Shown here: piece after piece, positions 50,205 through 58,749 of the stretch
How the letters are laid out: every line of letters begins with the position of its first letter
Numbering within the stretch: position 1 is the first letter of the stretch
Assembly: GCF_006439355.1 (NCBI RefSeq)
Contig: NZ_VFTG01000013.1
Coordinates: forward strand, 62,001-126,000
DNA length: 64,000 bases
From: Mesorhizobium sp. B4-1-3
Lineage (GTDB): Bacteria; Pseudomonadota; Alphaproteobacteria; Rhizobiales; Rhizobiaceae
Reading direction: 5' to 3'
The notes under the pieces: generated by a model
The model's database searches: none
Seen by the model: only the letters and a program-made list of their open reading frames with translations
Told to the model about the DNA's origin: nothing
Position numbers and translations under genes: made by a program

Positions 50205-51434
50205 ATGCAGGCGGGGATGGTGATCATCGGAGCAGGCGAATGCGGCGGGCGCGCCGCGCTTGCCCTGCGCGATCTCGGCTATGACGGGCCGGTGACGCTG
50301 GTCGGCGACGAGCCGCATCTGCCCTATGAGCGGCCGCCGCTGTCTAAGGAAGCCATGACCGGCGAGGCACCGGCCATCAAGGCGATCGCCAGCGACGAGC
50401 TGTTCGCCGAACGCGCGATCCGGCATATCCATTCCGTCCGGGCCGTCGCGATCGATCGCGCCGCGCATGTCGTGCAGCTGTCGGACGGATCTTCCCTGCC
50501 ATATGAAAAGCTTTTGCTGGCGACCGGGTCCGTGCCGCGCCAGCTGCCGATGCCGGGGCTTGGGGGCCGCTGCGTCTATCTCAGGACCTTCAACGACGCG
50601 CTCGCCATCCGCGCCCATCTCCGCACCGGAAACCGTGTCGCCATCATCGGCGGCGGGTTCATCGGGCTGGAACTGGCAGCCTCGGCGCGCAAGCTCGGCG
50701 CTGCCGTCAGCGTCATCGAGGCGCAGCCGCGCATCCTGATGCGCGGCGTGCCGGCCGAGATCGCCGAGGTGATCCACAAAGCGCATGAGGCCGAGGGCGT
50801 TGCGATCCGCACCGGACAAGGGCTCGCTGCGATCGCCGATGACGGCAAGGAAGTCGCCATCACGCTGGCCGGCGGACAGACGATCGTCGCCGATCTCGCG
50901 GTGATCGGCATCGGCGCCGTGCCGGTGACCGTGCTTGCCGCCGAGGCGGGGCTGGCGATCGACAACGGCATCGCGGTTGATGAGCAATTGCGCACCGCCG
51001 ATCCGGATGTCTTCGCCGCCGGCGATTGCTGCTCGTTCCCGCTCGCCGTCTATGGCGGCCGGCGCGTGCGCCTCGAAGCCTGGCGCAACGCGCAGGAACA
51101 GGGCGCCTTAGCCGCGAAGAACATGCTGGGCGCCGGTGAAGCGCATGCGGCCGTGCCGTGGTTCTGGTCGGATCAGTACGGGCTGACCCTGCAGATCGCC
51201 GGGCTATCCGACGAAGGCAAGAGCACCGTGCGGCGCGACCTCGACGACGGCGCCTTCATCCTGTTCCATTTGGCGCAGGACGGCAGGCTGGTCGCCGCCA
51301 GCGGCATCGGCCCCGGCAATGCGGTGGCGCGCGACATCCGCCTGGCGGAAATGCTGGTCGCCAGGCAGGCGAGCCCGGCGCCAGAGGCGCTCGGCTCGCA
51401 AGCGGTCAAGCTGAAGTCGCTGCTGGCGGCGTGA
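50205..51434 (+). CDS. mocF: FAD-dependent ferredoxin reductase, MocF-like
   Basis: A 409-residue pyridine-nucleotide disulphide-type oxidoreductase. FAD motif VIIGAGECGGRAALALRDLG at the N-terminus, NAD-binding VAIIGGGFIGLELAASA near 145-160 and the FAD motif DVFAAGDCCSFPL near 265-277. A C-terminal reductase domain is also present. It is 4 bp downstream of the ferredoxin gene. It regenerates the reduced ferredoxin with NAD(P)H. Confidence 0.85.
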   Translation: MQAGMVIIGAGECGGRAALALRDLGYDGPVTLVGDEPHLPYERPPLSKEAMTGEAPAIKAIASDELFAERAIRHIHSVRAVAIDRAAHVVQLSDGSSLPYEKLLLATGSVPRQLPMPGLGGRCVYLRTFNDALAIRAHLRTGNRVAIIGGGFIGLELAASARKLGAAVSVIEAQPRILMRGVPAEIAEVIHKAHEAEGVAIRTGQGLAAIADDGKEVAITLAGGQTIVADLAVIGIGAVPVTVLAAEAGLAIDNGIAVDEQLRTADPDVFAAGDCCSFPLAVYGGRRVRLEAWRNAQEQGALAAKNMLGAGEAHAAVPWFWSDQYGLTLQIAGLSDEGKSTVRRDLDDGAFILFHLAQDGRLVAASGIGPGNAVARDIRLAEMLVARQASPAPEALGSQAVKLKSLLAA

Positions 51435-51514
51435 GGCTACTCTTCTAGGAGGGTTGCCGCGACGCTGCGTTGGCCTACTACAAGGGGAAGGTAGAGGACC
51501 TCAGCCTAAGCGCT

Positions 51515-52474
51515 CTAAAACAGCGCCTTCAGCTCATCCAGCTTGTCGTTGACCAGCCAGCCGTAATAGTTCTCCTCGGGCAGCTTTTCCGGTTGTCCGG
51601 CGGCGCGGCGCTTTTCATTCTCGGCCTTCAGCGCATAGGCGCGCTGTTCGGGATTGCCGACATTGTAGAGCGTCGCGGTCAGGCCCGGATTATGCGAGAT
51701 GTCGAAGCCGGCGATGCTGCTATAGGCGTCGATCGACTTCCTGATGGTCGCGGCGACGTAAGGCAGCGTCAGGTCGGGGTCCATGATGGTCTTGTAGACA
51801 GTGTTGGGATCATCGACGTCGAGCTTCGGCAGGCCGGAGACCTTGTGCACGAGATCGCTCATCTGCAGCGCGGTCAGCGGGTTCAACTGGCCGAGGCCGA
51901 AGGTCTGGCCGGCATAATAGGGCTGGAAGAAGGTGGCGCCGAAGCGGTCGTTGGGGAAGTCCTCGCCGCCCACCGTCTTGCCGCGGAACGAGTGGTTCCA
52001 GACCTGCTCGCGGCATTCCCAAAGGTCGTAGCTGTCGCCCGCGCCGGCGCATTTCTTGAATTCCGGCCGCCGGATGAAATCCGAGATGTCCTCGCCGTGA
52101 TAGGCGAAGGAGAGCTTGCTCGACAGGTAGGAGATCGCCTTGACGTAGTAGGTCTGCAGCCGATCGTAGGCGTCGACATTGTAGGTGTGCTCGCCGACGA
52201 TGGCGCCGACGATATGCATTGGGTCGATGCCGTATGCCGCCGCCACCTTCCTGATCTTGCCCCGCAATTCGGCATCGTTCTGCAAGAGCGCGTAGACCTT
52301 GCGGTACTTGGCCTGGAAGGTTGTGTTGGTGGCCTGGGTGCGCCGGCTGGAGGCGCCTGGAATATCCGGCTGCACGCTGTTGCGGTTGCCTGGAGGCACG
52401 ATGGTGGCAGCGTCGGCTGTTGCCACCGCCGCCGCCAAGGCCATGCCGAGAAAAAGCAGGATAAGTTTCTTCAT
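51515..52474 (-). CDS. DUF1402 family exported protein
   Basis: About 319 residues from the ATG at 52474. The signal peptide is KKLILLFLGMALAAAVATAD. The body (VGAIVGEHTYNVDAYDRLQ, GQTFGLGQLNPLTALQMSD) has a lysozyme-like arrangement, with Glu in GEHTYN and a Gln-rich FGLGQLNP motif such as lytic transglycosylases have. The family is conserved in Rhizobiales and its function is not established. It ends after the mocF-like gene, convergently. Confidence 0.8.
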   Translation of the reverse strand: MKKLILLFLGMALAAAVATADAATIVPPGNRNSVQPDIPGASSRRTQATNTTFQAKYRKVYALLQNDAELRGKIRKVAAAYGIDPMHIVGAIVGEHTYNVDAYDRLQTYYVKAISYLSSKLSFAYHGEDISDFIRRPEFKKCAGAGDSYDLWECREQVWNHSFRGKTVGGEDFPNDRFGATFFQPYYAGQTFGLGQLNPLTALQMSDLVHKVSGLPKLDVDDPNTVYKTIMDPDLTLPYVAATIRKSIDAYSSIAGFDISHNPGLTATLYNVGNPEQRAYALKAENEKRRAAGQPEKLPEENYYGWLVNDKLDELKALF

Positions 52475-52645
52475 ACGCCGCCGCTTTCGAATGCGCGGCA
52501 AACTAGGTAAAGCGCATGGGAGAGTCGAGAGAAGGCTTCGAGCTGCCCTCAAAAATCGTGACCAGATGCTTCCATTTGGCCACACCTTGGATTGGGAAGG
52601 GCGTTTCAGGCTGGCACCAAGGCCAGCCTGAACCCCCGATAGAGC

Positions 52646-53956
52646 TCAAAGGATGAAGCGCGACAGGTCGGTGTTGCGCGACAGATCGCCGACTTGCTTC
52701 TCGACATAGCCGGCGTCGATGGTGACCGTCGTGCCGTGCCGGTCCGGCGCGTCGTAGGAGATCTCGTCCAGCACGCGCTCCATCACCGTCTGCAGGCGCC
52801 GCGCGCCGATATTCTCGACGCTGGCGTTGAGATCGACGGCGATGCCGGCGAGCGAATCGATGGCGTCGTCGGTGAAGGTCAGCTCGACGCCTTCGGTCTT
52901 CATCAGCGCGATATACTGCTTGATGAGGCTGGCCTCCGTCTCGGTGAGGATGCGGATGAAATCCGCCTTCTCCAGCGCGCGCAGCTCGACACGGATCGGC
53001 AGGCGGCCCTGAAGCTCGGGCAGCAGGTCCGACGGCTTGGAGACGTGGAAGGCGCCGGAAGCGATGAACAATATATGGTCGGTCTTGATCGGCCCGTACT
53101 TGGTCGCGACCGTGGTGCCTTCGACCAGCGGCAGCAGGTCGCGCTGCACGCCTTCGCGCGACGGACCGCCGGAAACGTCGCTCCTGGCGGCGATCTTGTC
53201 GATCTCGTCGAGGAAGACGATGCCGTCATTCTCGGCCGATTCCAGCGCCCGGCGCACGACCTCGTCCTGGTCGAGCAGCTTGTCGGACTCGTCGTTGACC
53301 AGCAGCGCGTAGGAATCGCGCACCGTGGTCTTGCGGGTCTTGGTCTTGCGGCCGCCCATCGCCTTCGAGAGCATGTCGTTGATGTTGAGCACGCCGACAT
53401 TGGCGCCCGGCATGCCGGGGATCTCGAAGCCGGGCATGCCGCCGGTGCCGGTGTCGGCCACCTCGATCTCGATCTCCTTGTCGTCGAGCTCGCCGTCGCG
53501 CAGCTTCTTGCGGAAGGAGTCGCGGGTCGCCGGGCTCGCCGTCTTGCCTACGAGGGCTTCCAGCACGCGTTCCTCGGCATTGATCTGGGCGCGCGCGGTA
53601 ACGTCCTCGCGCATCTTCTCGCGCGTCAGGCCGATGGCGACCTCGACGAGGTCGCGCACAATCTGCTCGACGTCGCGGCCGACATAGCCGACCTCGGTGA
53701 ATTTGGTTGCCTCGACCTTGACGAACGGGGCGCCGGCGAGCCGCGCCAGGCGGCGCGATATCTCGGTCTTGCCGACGCCGGTCGGGCCGATCATCAGGAT
53801 GTTCTTCGGCATCACCTCTTCGCGCATCTGGCCTTCCAGCTGCTGGCGGCGCCAGCGGTTGCGCAAGGCGATGGCCACGGCGCGCTTGGCGTCCTTCTGG
53901 CCGATGATGAAGCGGTCGAGTTCCGAAACGATTTCGCGGGGAGAAAAGGTGCTCAT
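52646..53956 (-). CDS. hslU: ATP-dependent protease ATPase subunit HslU (ClpY)
   Basis: A 436-residue AAA+ unfoldase from the ATG at 53956 (STFSPREIVSELDRFIIGQK). Walker A is IGPTGVGKTE (56-65), the I-domain follows, Walker B is GIVFLDEIDKIA, and the C-terminus GDLSRNTDLSRFIL is the tail that activates HslV. Length is normal. It feeds unfolded proteins into HslV encoded at 55215-55766, with two genes between. Confidence 0.96.
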   Translation of the reverse strand: MSTFSPREIVSELDRFIIGQKDAKRAVAIALRNRWRRQQLEGQMREEVMPKNILMIGPTGVGKTEISRRLARLAGAPFVKVEATKFTEVGYVGRDVEQIVRDLVEVAIGLTREKMREDVTARAQINAEERVLEALVGKTASPATRDSFRKKLRDGELDDKEIEIEVADTGTGGMPGFEIPGMPGANVGVLNINDMLSKAMGGRKTKTRKTTVRDSYALLVNDESDKLLDQDEVVRRALESAENDGIVFLDEIDKIAARSDVSGGPSREGVQRDLLPLVEGTTVATKYGPIKTDHILFIASGAFHVSKPSDLLPELQGRLPIRVELRALEKADFIRILTETEASLIKQYIALMKTEGVELTFTDDAIDSLAGIAVDLNASVENIGARRLQTVMERVLDEISYDAPDRHGTTVTIDAGYVEKQVGDLSRNTDLSRFIL

Positions 53957-53961
53957 ATCAC

Positions 53962-54555
53962 TCAAATTCCACTTTGCCACTGCCTGATAAACTCGAACGG
54001 ATGCAGCAGCATGATCACGTTGAGCGTCAGATTGTCCCGGACGATATAACCCGTGCCGAGCTCGAAGATGAGCGCCAGGGCCACGATCACCCATATAGGT
54101 AGCTTTCGCGCCATCACAAATCCCAGCGCCATGAACAGCGTGTCGGACACCGAGTTGATGATCGAATCGCCGTAATAGCTGAGCGAGATGGTGCCGGCGC
54201 GGTAGCGCTCGATGATGAAGGGACTGTTCTCAAGGATCTCCCAGCCGCCTTCGATGAGGACGGCGAAGGCGAGCCTTAGGCCCACCGGCGAGCGCTGGAA
54301 CAGCGCCAGCGCATAGAACAGGAAGCCGTGGATGATGTGCGAGAAGGTGTACCAGTCGGCGATGTGCTGGGAGTTCTCCGAGCTGTTGACCACGCCGTGC
54401 CAGAGCTTGACGTAGCCGCAGGTGCAGATCGGCGGGTGGCCCATGCCGTACAAGGCGCCCGCCTGGAAGATGATCAGGGCGAGCGCGAGCAGCAGGCCCA
54501 TGCGCCAGCTGTCTTCATAGGCCGAAAGCGTCTTGTCCTCTCCGGATGCAGTCAT
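53962..54555 (-). CDS. DUF2585 (UPF0314) membrane protein
   Basis: About 197 residues from the ATG at 54555. Hydrophobic segments begin with GLLLALALIIFQAGALYGMG. PPICTCGYVKLWHG, SQHIADWYTFSHIIHG and SYYGDSIINSVSDTLFM are the recurrent motifs of the family. It lies 5 bp from hslU and 4 bp from the GNAT gene and is conserved at this place in rhizobia. Function unknown. Confidence 0.88.
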   Translation of the reverse strand: MTASGEDKTLSAYEDSWRMGLLLALALIIFQAGALYGMGHPPICTCGYVKLWHGVVNSSENSQHIADWYTFSHIIHGFLFYALALFQRSPVGLRLAFAVLIEGGWEILENSPFIIERYRAGTISLSYYGDSIINSVSDTLFMALGFVMARKLPIWVIVALALIFELGTGYIVRDNLTLNVIMLLHPFEFIRQWQSGI

Positions 54556-54559
54556 TGCC

Positions 54560-55084
54560 TCAGTCCCCCAGATGTTCGTCGTCCTCGGCCGCATCGACAG
54601 CCATCAGCACGACGTCCCCATATTGCGAATGCCTGCGGCCGATCGGCTTGAAGCCGGCCTTCTCATAGGCGCGAATGGCACGGCCATTGTCGGCATGCGG
54701 ATCGATGATGACGCGCGGCGCGCCCTCTTCGAACAGTTCCTGGACGAACTGGCGCACGATGGCCGAGCCATGGCCGACACCGACCAGCTCCGGCGGGCCG
54801 ATCGTGAGGTCGATGCCCAGCGTGCCGAAGGGCTGGTCGGCATAGGGATGGTCGTCCTCCATATGCGGATCATAGCTGTGCAAATAGGCGATCGGCCTGC
54901 CGTCGAGCTCGACGATCAGCGGCTCCACCGAGACCGAATCCATATGCTCGCGGATCTCGGCAATCTCCTTGTCCGGATCGTCCCACCATTGAGCGACATG
55001 CGGCTCGCGCAGCCACTTGGCGATCATCGGCAGGTCCTTTTCCGTGACCGGCCGAAAACCGTAGCTATGTTCCTGTTCGACCAT
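54560..55084 (-). CDS. GNAT-family N-acetyltransferase, AAC(6')-like
   Basis: A 174-residue acetyltransferase from the ATG at 55084. The order FRPVTEKDLPMIAKWLREPH, WDDPDK, GTLGIDLTIGPPELVGVGHG, DPHADNGRAIRAYEKAGF is that of aminoglycoside 6'-acetyltransferase-like GNATs. It may act on another amine. The start codon lies inside a rhizobial palindromic repeat, so upstream expression signals are unusual; the gene is probably expressed from hslV. Confidence 0.85.
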   Translation of the reverse strand: MVEQEHSYGFRPVTEKDLPMIAKWLREPHVAQWWDDPDKEIAEIREHMDSVSVEPLIVELDGRPIAYLHSYDPHMEDDHPYADQPFGTLGIDLTIGPPELVGVGHGSAIVRQFVQELFEEGAPRVIIDPHADNGRAIRAYEKAGFKPIGRRHSQYGDVVLMAVDAAEDDEHLGD

Positions 55085-55212
55085 GATCTCGTCCAAAAAC
55101 CGGTTCCCATTTTTTGGGATCATGGTCGGCCTGTTCCTGATTGAGCATGATCTTGTCCGAGAACCGGCGGCCACTTTTCGCTTTCGCGGTCCTTCGATTC
55201 GGGATCATGGTC
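55079..55212. repeat. Two tandem copies of a rhizobial palindromic repeat between hslV and the GNAT gene
   Basis: Copy 1 (55079-55127) has ends GACCATGATC and GATCATGGTC. Copy 2 (55143-55212) begins GAGCATGATC and ends GGGATCATGGTC. Both include a CGTCC/TGTCC(A/G)A-GAACCGG core that recurs in Rhizobiales intergenic spacers. The GNAT start codon is within copy 1. Confidence 0.75.
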
Positions 55213-55214
55213 GT

Positions 55215-55766
55215 TCAAGCGGCATCGAGCGTTTCGACAACAAAATTGTTGTTGGTGTAGACGCAGATGTCGGACGCGATCTGCATGGCCTTGCGGGCGA
55301 TCTCCTCGGCGTCCTTGTCGGTGTCGATCAGCGCGCGGGCCGCGGCCAGCGCGTAATTGCCGCCGGAACCGATGGCCATGACGCCATGCTCGGGTTCCAG
55401 CACGTCGCCATTGCCTGTCAGCGCCAGCGAGACCGACTTGTCGGCGACCAGCATCATGGCTTCCAAACGGCGCAGATAGCGATCGGTACGCCAATCCTTG
55501 GCGAGCTCGACACAGGCGCGCGTCAACTGGTCCGGATATTGTTCGAGCTTGGCTTCGAGCCGCTCGAGCAAGGTGAAGGCGTCGGCGGTGGCGCCGGCGA
55601 AGCCGGCAATGACGCTGCCGCCCTTGCCGATGCGGCGCACCTTACGGGCGTTGCCCTTCATGATCGTCTGGCCGAGGCTGACCTGGCCGTCGCCGGCGAT
55701 CACGACCTTGTTGCCCTTGCGCACGCTGATGATGGTCGTGGCGTGCATGGTGAGTTCATTCGACAT
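55215..55766 (-). CDS. hslV: ATP-dependent protease proteolytic subunit HslV (ClpQ)
   Basis: A 183-residue protease subunit from the ATG at 55766 (SD GGAG). The catalytic Thr is Thr10 in HATTIISVRKG, preceded by a nine-residue propeptide, as in Brucella-type HslV. GDGQVSLGQT and GSGGNYALAAARAL are conserved. It forms the double-ring chamber docked by HslU. Confidence 0.95.
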   Translation of the reverse strand: MSNELTMHATTIISVRKGNKVVIAGDGQVSLGQTIMKGNARKVRRIGKGGSVIAGFAGATADAFTLLERLEAKLEQYPDQLTRACVELAKDWRTDRYLRRLEAMMLVADKSVSLALTGNGDVLEPEHGVMAIGSGGNYALAAARALIDTDKDAEEIARKAMQIASDICVYTNNNFVVETLDAA

Positions 55767-55983
55767 TTGAGCTCCGATGCGCGCTATCCCTTGAAAAAGG
55801 CGATTGGCGCGGTACGAGTGAGTTTGATCGGCCATATGTATGCATAGGGCCAAGGATTGCAAACCGCCCGCGGCCCGGGCCGATAGCGGCCGGAATGGCA
55901 ACTGGCAATCGCCGGATCATGCTGATAGAAGGCTTTCGTTTTCAAGCCCCGGTGCCTCCGAACGGGGCAACAAGGACAATGGG

Positions 55984-56580
55984 ATGACGCGTTCGGCCGA
56001 AGTCAGCCGCAAGACCAAGGAAACCGAGATTTCGGTCTCGGTCCATGTCGACGGCAAGGGAAAATCCGCCATTTCGACCGGCGTCGGCTTTTTCGACCAT
56101 ATGCTCGACCAGCTGTCGCGGCATTCGCTGATCGATATGACGGTCAAAGCCAAGGGCGACCTGCACATCGACGACCACCACACGGTCGAGGACACCGGCA
56201 TCGCGATCGGCCAGGCGCTGAGCAAGGCGCTGGGCGAGCGGCGCGGCATCATGCGCTACGCCTCGATCGAGCTTGCCATGGACGAGACGCTGACCAGGGC
56301 GGCGATCGACGTTTCCGGCCGGCCGTTCCTGGTCTGGAACGTGGCCTTCTCGTCGCCGAAGATCGGCACGTTCGACACCGAGCTGGTGCGCGAATTCTTC
56401 CAGGCGCTGGCGCAGAATGCCGGCATCACGCTGCATGTGACCAACCACTACGGCGCCAACAACCATCACATCGCCGAAACATGCTTCAAGGCGGTGGCGC
56501 GCAGCTTGCGCGCGGCATTGGAGCCCGATCCGCGCCAGCCCGACGCGGTGCCGTCCACCAAGGGATCCCTGAAAGGATAG
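55984..56580 (+). CDS. hisB: Imidazoleglycerol-phosphate dehydratase
   Basis: A 198-residue enzyme from the ATG at 55984 (SD AAGGA). The metal-binding His motifs are FFDHMLDQLSRHS, HIDDHHTVEDTGIAIG and HHIAETCFKA. It is the single-function form without the histidinol-phosphatase domain, as usual in alphaproteobacteria. First gene of the his operon; divergent from hslV. Confidence 0.95.
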   Translation: MTRSAEVSRKTKETEISVSVHVDGKGKSAISTGVGFFDHMLDQLSRHSLIDMTVKAKGDLHIDDHHTVEDTGIAIGQALSKALGERRGIMRYASIELAMDETLTRAAIDVSGRPFLVWNVAFSSPKIGTFDTELVREFFQALAQNAGITLHVTNHYGANNHHIAETCFKAVARSLRAALEPDPRQPDAVPSTKGSLKG

Positions 56581-56584
56581 CCCT

Positions 56585-57058
56585 ATGGCGATCTACGTCG
56601 TGATGGCGCCGCCGGCCGGCGACAAAGTCGAGGACGCAAGTTTCGTGCGCGACAGCTTCACCTGGCTGGGCTTCCTGGTCGCGCCGCTCTGGCTCGCCTG
56701 GCACCGGCTGTGGATCGAGGCGGCCCTGACCTTCGCCGTCATGGCGATCCTGTCGGTGGCCGGCGAGAGACTCGGGCTCGAATGGGCCGGATCGCTGCTG
56801 TCGCTGCTGGTCTCTCTCTATATAGGCTTCGAAGGCCAGGCCTTGCGCATCGCTTCGCTGCGCCGGCGCGGCTGGCGCGAATGGGGCGTGGTCGAGGCCG
56901 GCAATCTCGCCGACGCCGAGACGCGCCACGCGCTGGAAGCCGGCAAGGAGAGCGAGGAGCAGCCGGCTCTGCCGCGCATCGTACCGGATGCATCGCAGGC
57001 CCGTCCGCCGCAGACAGGCATGGCGCTCGGCCTGACCCATACGCCTGGAAGGCCCTGA
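56585..57058 (+). CDS. DUF2628 membrane protein in the his operon
   Basis: A 157-residue protein that begins MAIYVVMAPPAGDKVEDASF. A FVRDSFTWLGFLVAPLWLAW motif precedes two to three hydrophobic segments, followed by a soluble tail. The layout fits DUF2628. It lies 4 bp after hisB and 1 bp before hisH, so it is cotranscribed. Function unknown. Confidence 0.8.
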   Translation: MAIYVVMAPPAGDKVEDASFVRDSFTWLGFLVAPLWLAWHRLWIEAALTFAVMAILSVAGERLGLEWAGSLLSLLVSLYIGFEGQALRIASLRRRGWREWGVVEAGNLADAETRHALEAGKESEEQPALPRIVPDASQARPPQTGMALGLTHTPGRP

Positions 57059-57059
57059 C

Positions 57060-57710
57060 ATGCGGGTAGCCATCATCGACTACGGCTCGGGCAATCTGCG
57101 CTCGGCCACCAAGGCCTTCGAGCGCGCCGCGCATGAGGCAGGCCTTGCCGCGACGATCGAGCTGACGGCGGACGCCGAGCGGGTGCGTTCCGCAGACCGC
57201 ATCGTGCTGCCGGGCGTCGGCGCCTATGCCGACTGCGCCGCCGGCCTGCATGCGGTATCAGGCATGTGGGAGGCGGTGGAGGAAGCGGCAATCGCCAAGG
57301 GGCGGCCGTTCCTCGGTATCTGCGTCGGCATGCAGCTGATGTCGCAACGCGGGTTGGAGAAGACCGTCACCAAGGGCCTCGGCTGGATCGCCGGCGACGT
57401 CAAGGAGATCCAACCCTCCGATCCGGCGCTGAAGATCCCGCAGATCGGCTGGAACACGATCGAACTTCAACGCAAGCACCCGCTGTTTTCCGGCATCGAG
57501 ACCGGCCCTAAGGGGCTGCACGCCTATTTCGTCCATTCCTATCATCTGGACGCGAAGAACCCGGCTGAGATCGTGGCGACGACCGACTATGGCGGCGCGG
57601 TGACGGCGGCGGTTGCGCGCGACAACCTCGCCGGCACGCAGTTCCATCCCGAGAAGAGCCAGGCGCTCGGCCTCGCCTTGATCACCAACTTCCTGAAATG
57701 GAGGCCCTGA
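57060..57710 (+). CDS. hisH: Imidazole glycerol phosphate synthase, glutamine amidotransferase subunit
   Basis: A 216-residue class I glutaminase. The nucleophile Cys is in FLGICVGMQ (about 88) and the other triad members are His and Glu in TQFHPEKS (about 197-199). It supplies ammonia to HisF (59588-60379). Starts at the ATG at 57060. Confidence 0.95.
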   Translation: MRVAIIDYGSGNLRSATKAFERAAHEAGLAATIELTADAERVRSADRIVLPGVGAYADCAAGLHAVSGMWEAVEEAAIAKGRPFLGICVGMQLMSQRGLEKTVTKGLGWIAGDVKEIQPSDPALKIPQIGWNTIELQRKHPLFSGIETGPKGLHAYFVHSYHLDAKNPAEIVATTDYGGAVTAAVARDNLAGTQFHPEKSQALGLALITNFLKWRP

Positions 57711-57711
57711 C

Positions 57712-58002
57712 ATGAGCAAAAAGGGCTATTGGATGGCGATGATCAATGTCCGCGACCCGGATGTCTACAAGCAGTATATCGAAGCGAATGCCGTCGCCTT
57801 CGCGAAACACGGCGCGAAGTTCCCGGTCCGCGCGGGCCGCTACGAGAGTCCGGAAGGAGCAACCGGCAACCGGCACGTGCTGGTCGAGTTCGAATCCTAC
57901 GACAAGGCGGTCGAATGCTATCATTCGCCTGAATATCAGCATGCCTCGAAGTTCCGGCTCGCCGCATCGACCGGTCATTTCGTCATCGTCGAGGGCGCCT
58001 GA
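57712..58002 (+). CDS. DUF1330 protein in the his operon
   Basis: A 96-residue ferredoxin-like α/β-barrel domain (GYWMAMINVRDPDVYKQYIE, then GATGNRHVLVEFESYDKAVE) of the DUF1330 family. It lies between hisH and hisA with 1-3 bp gaps. Role unknown; small DUF1330 proteins are common between rhizobial his genes. Confidence 0.88.
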   Translation: MSKKGYWMAMINVRDPDVYKQYIEANAVAFAKHGAKFPVRAGRYESPEGATGNRHVLVEFESYDKAVECYHSPEYQHASKFRLAASTGHFVIVEGA

Positions 58003-58005
58003 TCC

Positions 58006-58749
58006 ATGATCCTGTTTCCAGCGATCGATCTCAAGGACGGCCAATGCGTGCGCCTGAAGCACGGCGACATGGCCACCGCGACCATCTACAATGACGATCC
58101 CGCCGCGCAGGCCGAGGCCTTCGAGGATCAAGGCTTCGAGTGGCTGCATGTCGTGGACCTCAACGGCGCCTTCAAGGGCCAAAGCGTCAATTCGGCGGCG
58201 GTCGGCGCCATCCTCAAGGCGACGAAGAACCCGGTGCAGCTCGGCGGCGGCATCCGCACCCTGCCGCAGATCGAAGACTGGCTGGACCGCGGCCTCGCCC
58301 GCGTCATTTTGGGCACGATCGCGGTGCGCGAGCCGGAGCTGGTCAAGCAAGCCTGCAAGTCTTTTCCCGGCAAGGTCGCCGTCGGCATCGACGCCAAGGG
58401 CGGCAAGGTCGCGGTCGAAGGCTGGGCCGAGGCCTCCGAGCTCGGCGTCATCGAGCTGGCCAAGAAATTCGAGGGCGCGGGTGTGGCCGCCATCATCTAC
58501 ACCGACATCGACCGCGACGGCGTGCTTTCCGGCATCAACTGGGATTCGACGATCAGCCTCGCCGAGGCGGTGTCCATTCCGGTGATCGCATCCGGCGGGC
58601 TAGCCTCGATCGCCGACATCGTGCGCATGACCATGCCCGATGCGCAAAAACTCGAAGGCGCGATCTCCGGCCGCGCCCTATATGATGGACGTATCGACCC
58701 CGCCGAGGCGCTGGCGATCCTGCGCGGCGAGCGGGCGGAGGCAGAATAG
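58006..58749 (+). CDS. hisA: ProFAR isomerase
   Basis: A 247-residue TIM barrel: ILFPAIDLKDGQCVRLKHGD start with Asp8, and GIDAKGGKVAVEGW with the second catalytic Asp (near 129). Substrate is ProFAR (5-ProFAR to PRFAR). The stop overlaps the following start by one base. Confidence 0.95.
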   Translation: MILFPAIDLKDGQCVRLKHGDMATATIYNDDPAAQAEAFEDQGFEWLHVVDLNGAFKGQSVNSAAVGAILKATKNPVQLGGGIRTLPQIEDWLDRGLARVILGTIAVREPELVKQACKSFPGKVAVGIDAKGGKVAVEGWAEASELGVIELAKKFEGAGVAAIIYTDIDRDGVLSGINWDSTISLAEAVSIPVIASGGLASIADIVRMTMPDAQKLEGAISGRALYDGRIDPAEALAILRGERAEAE

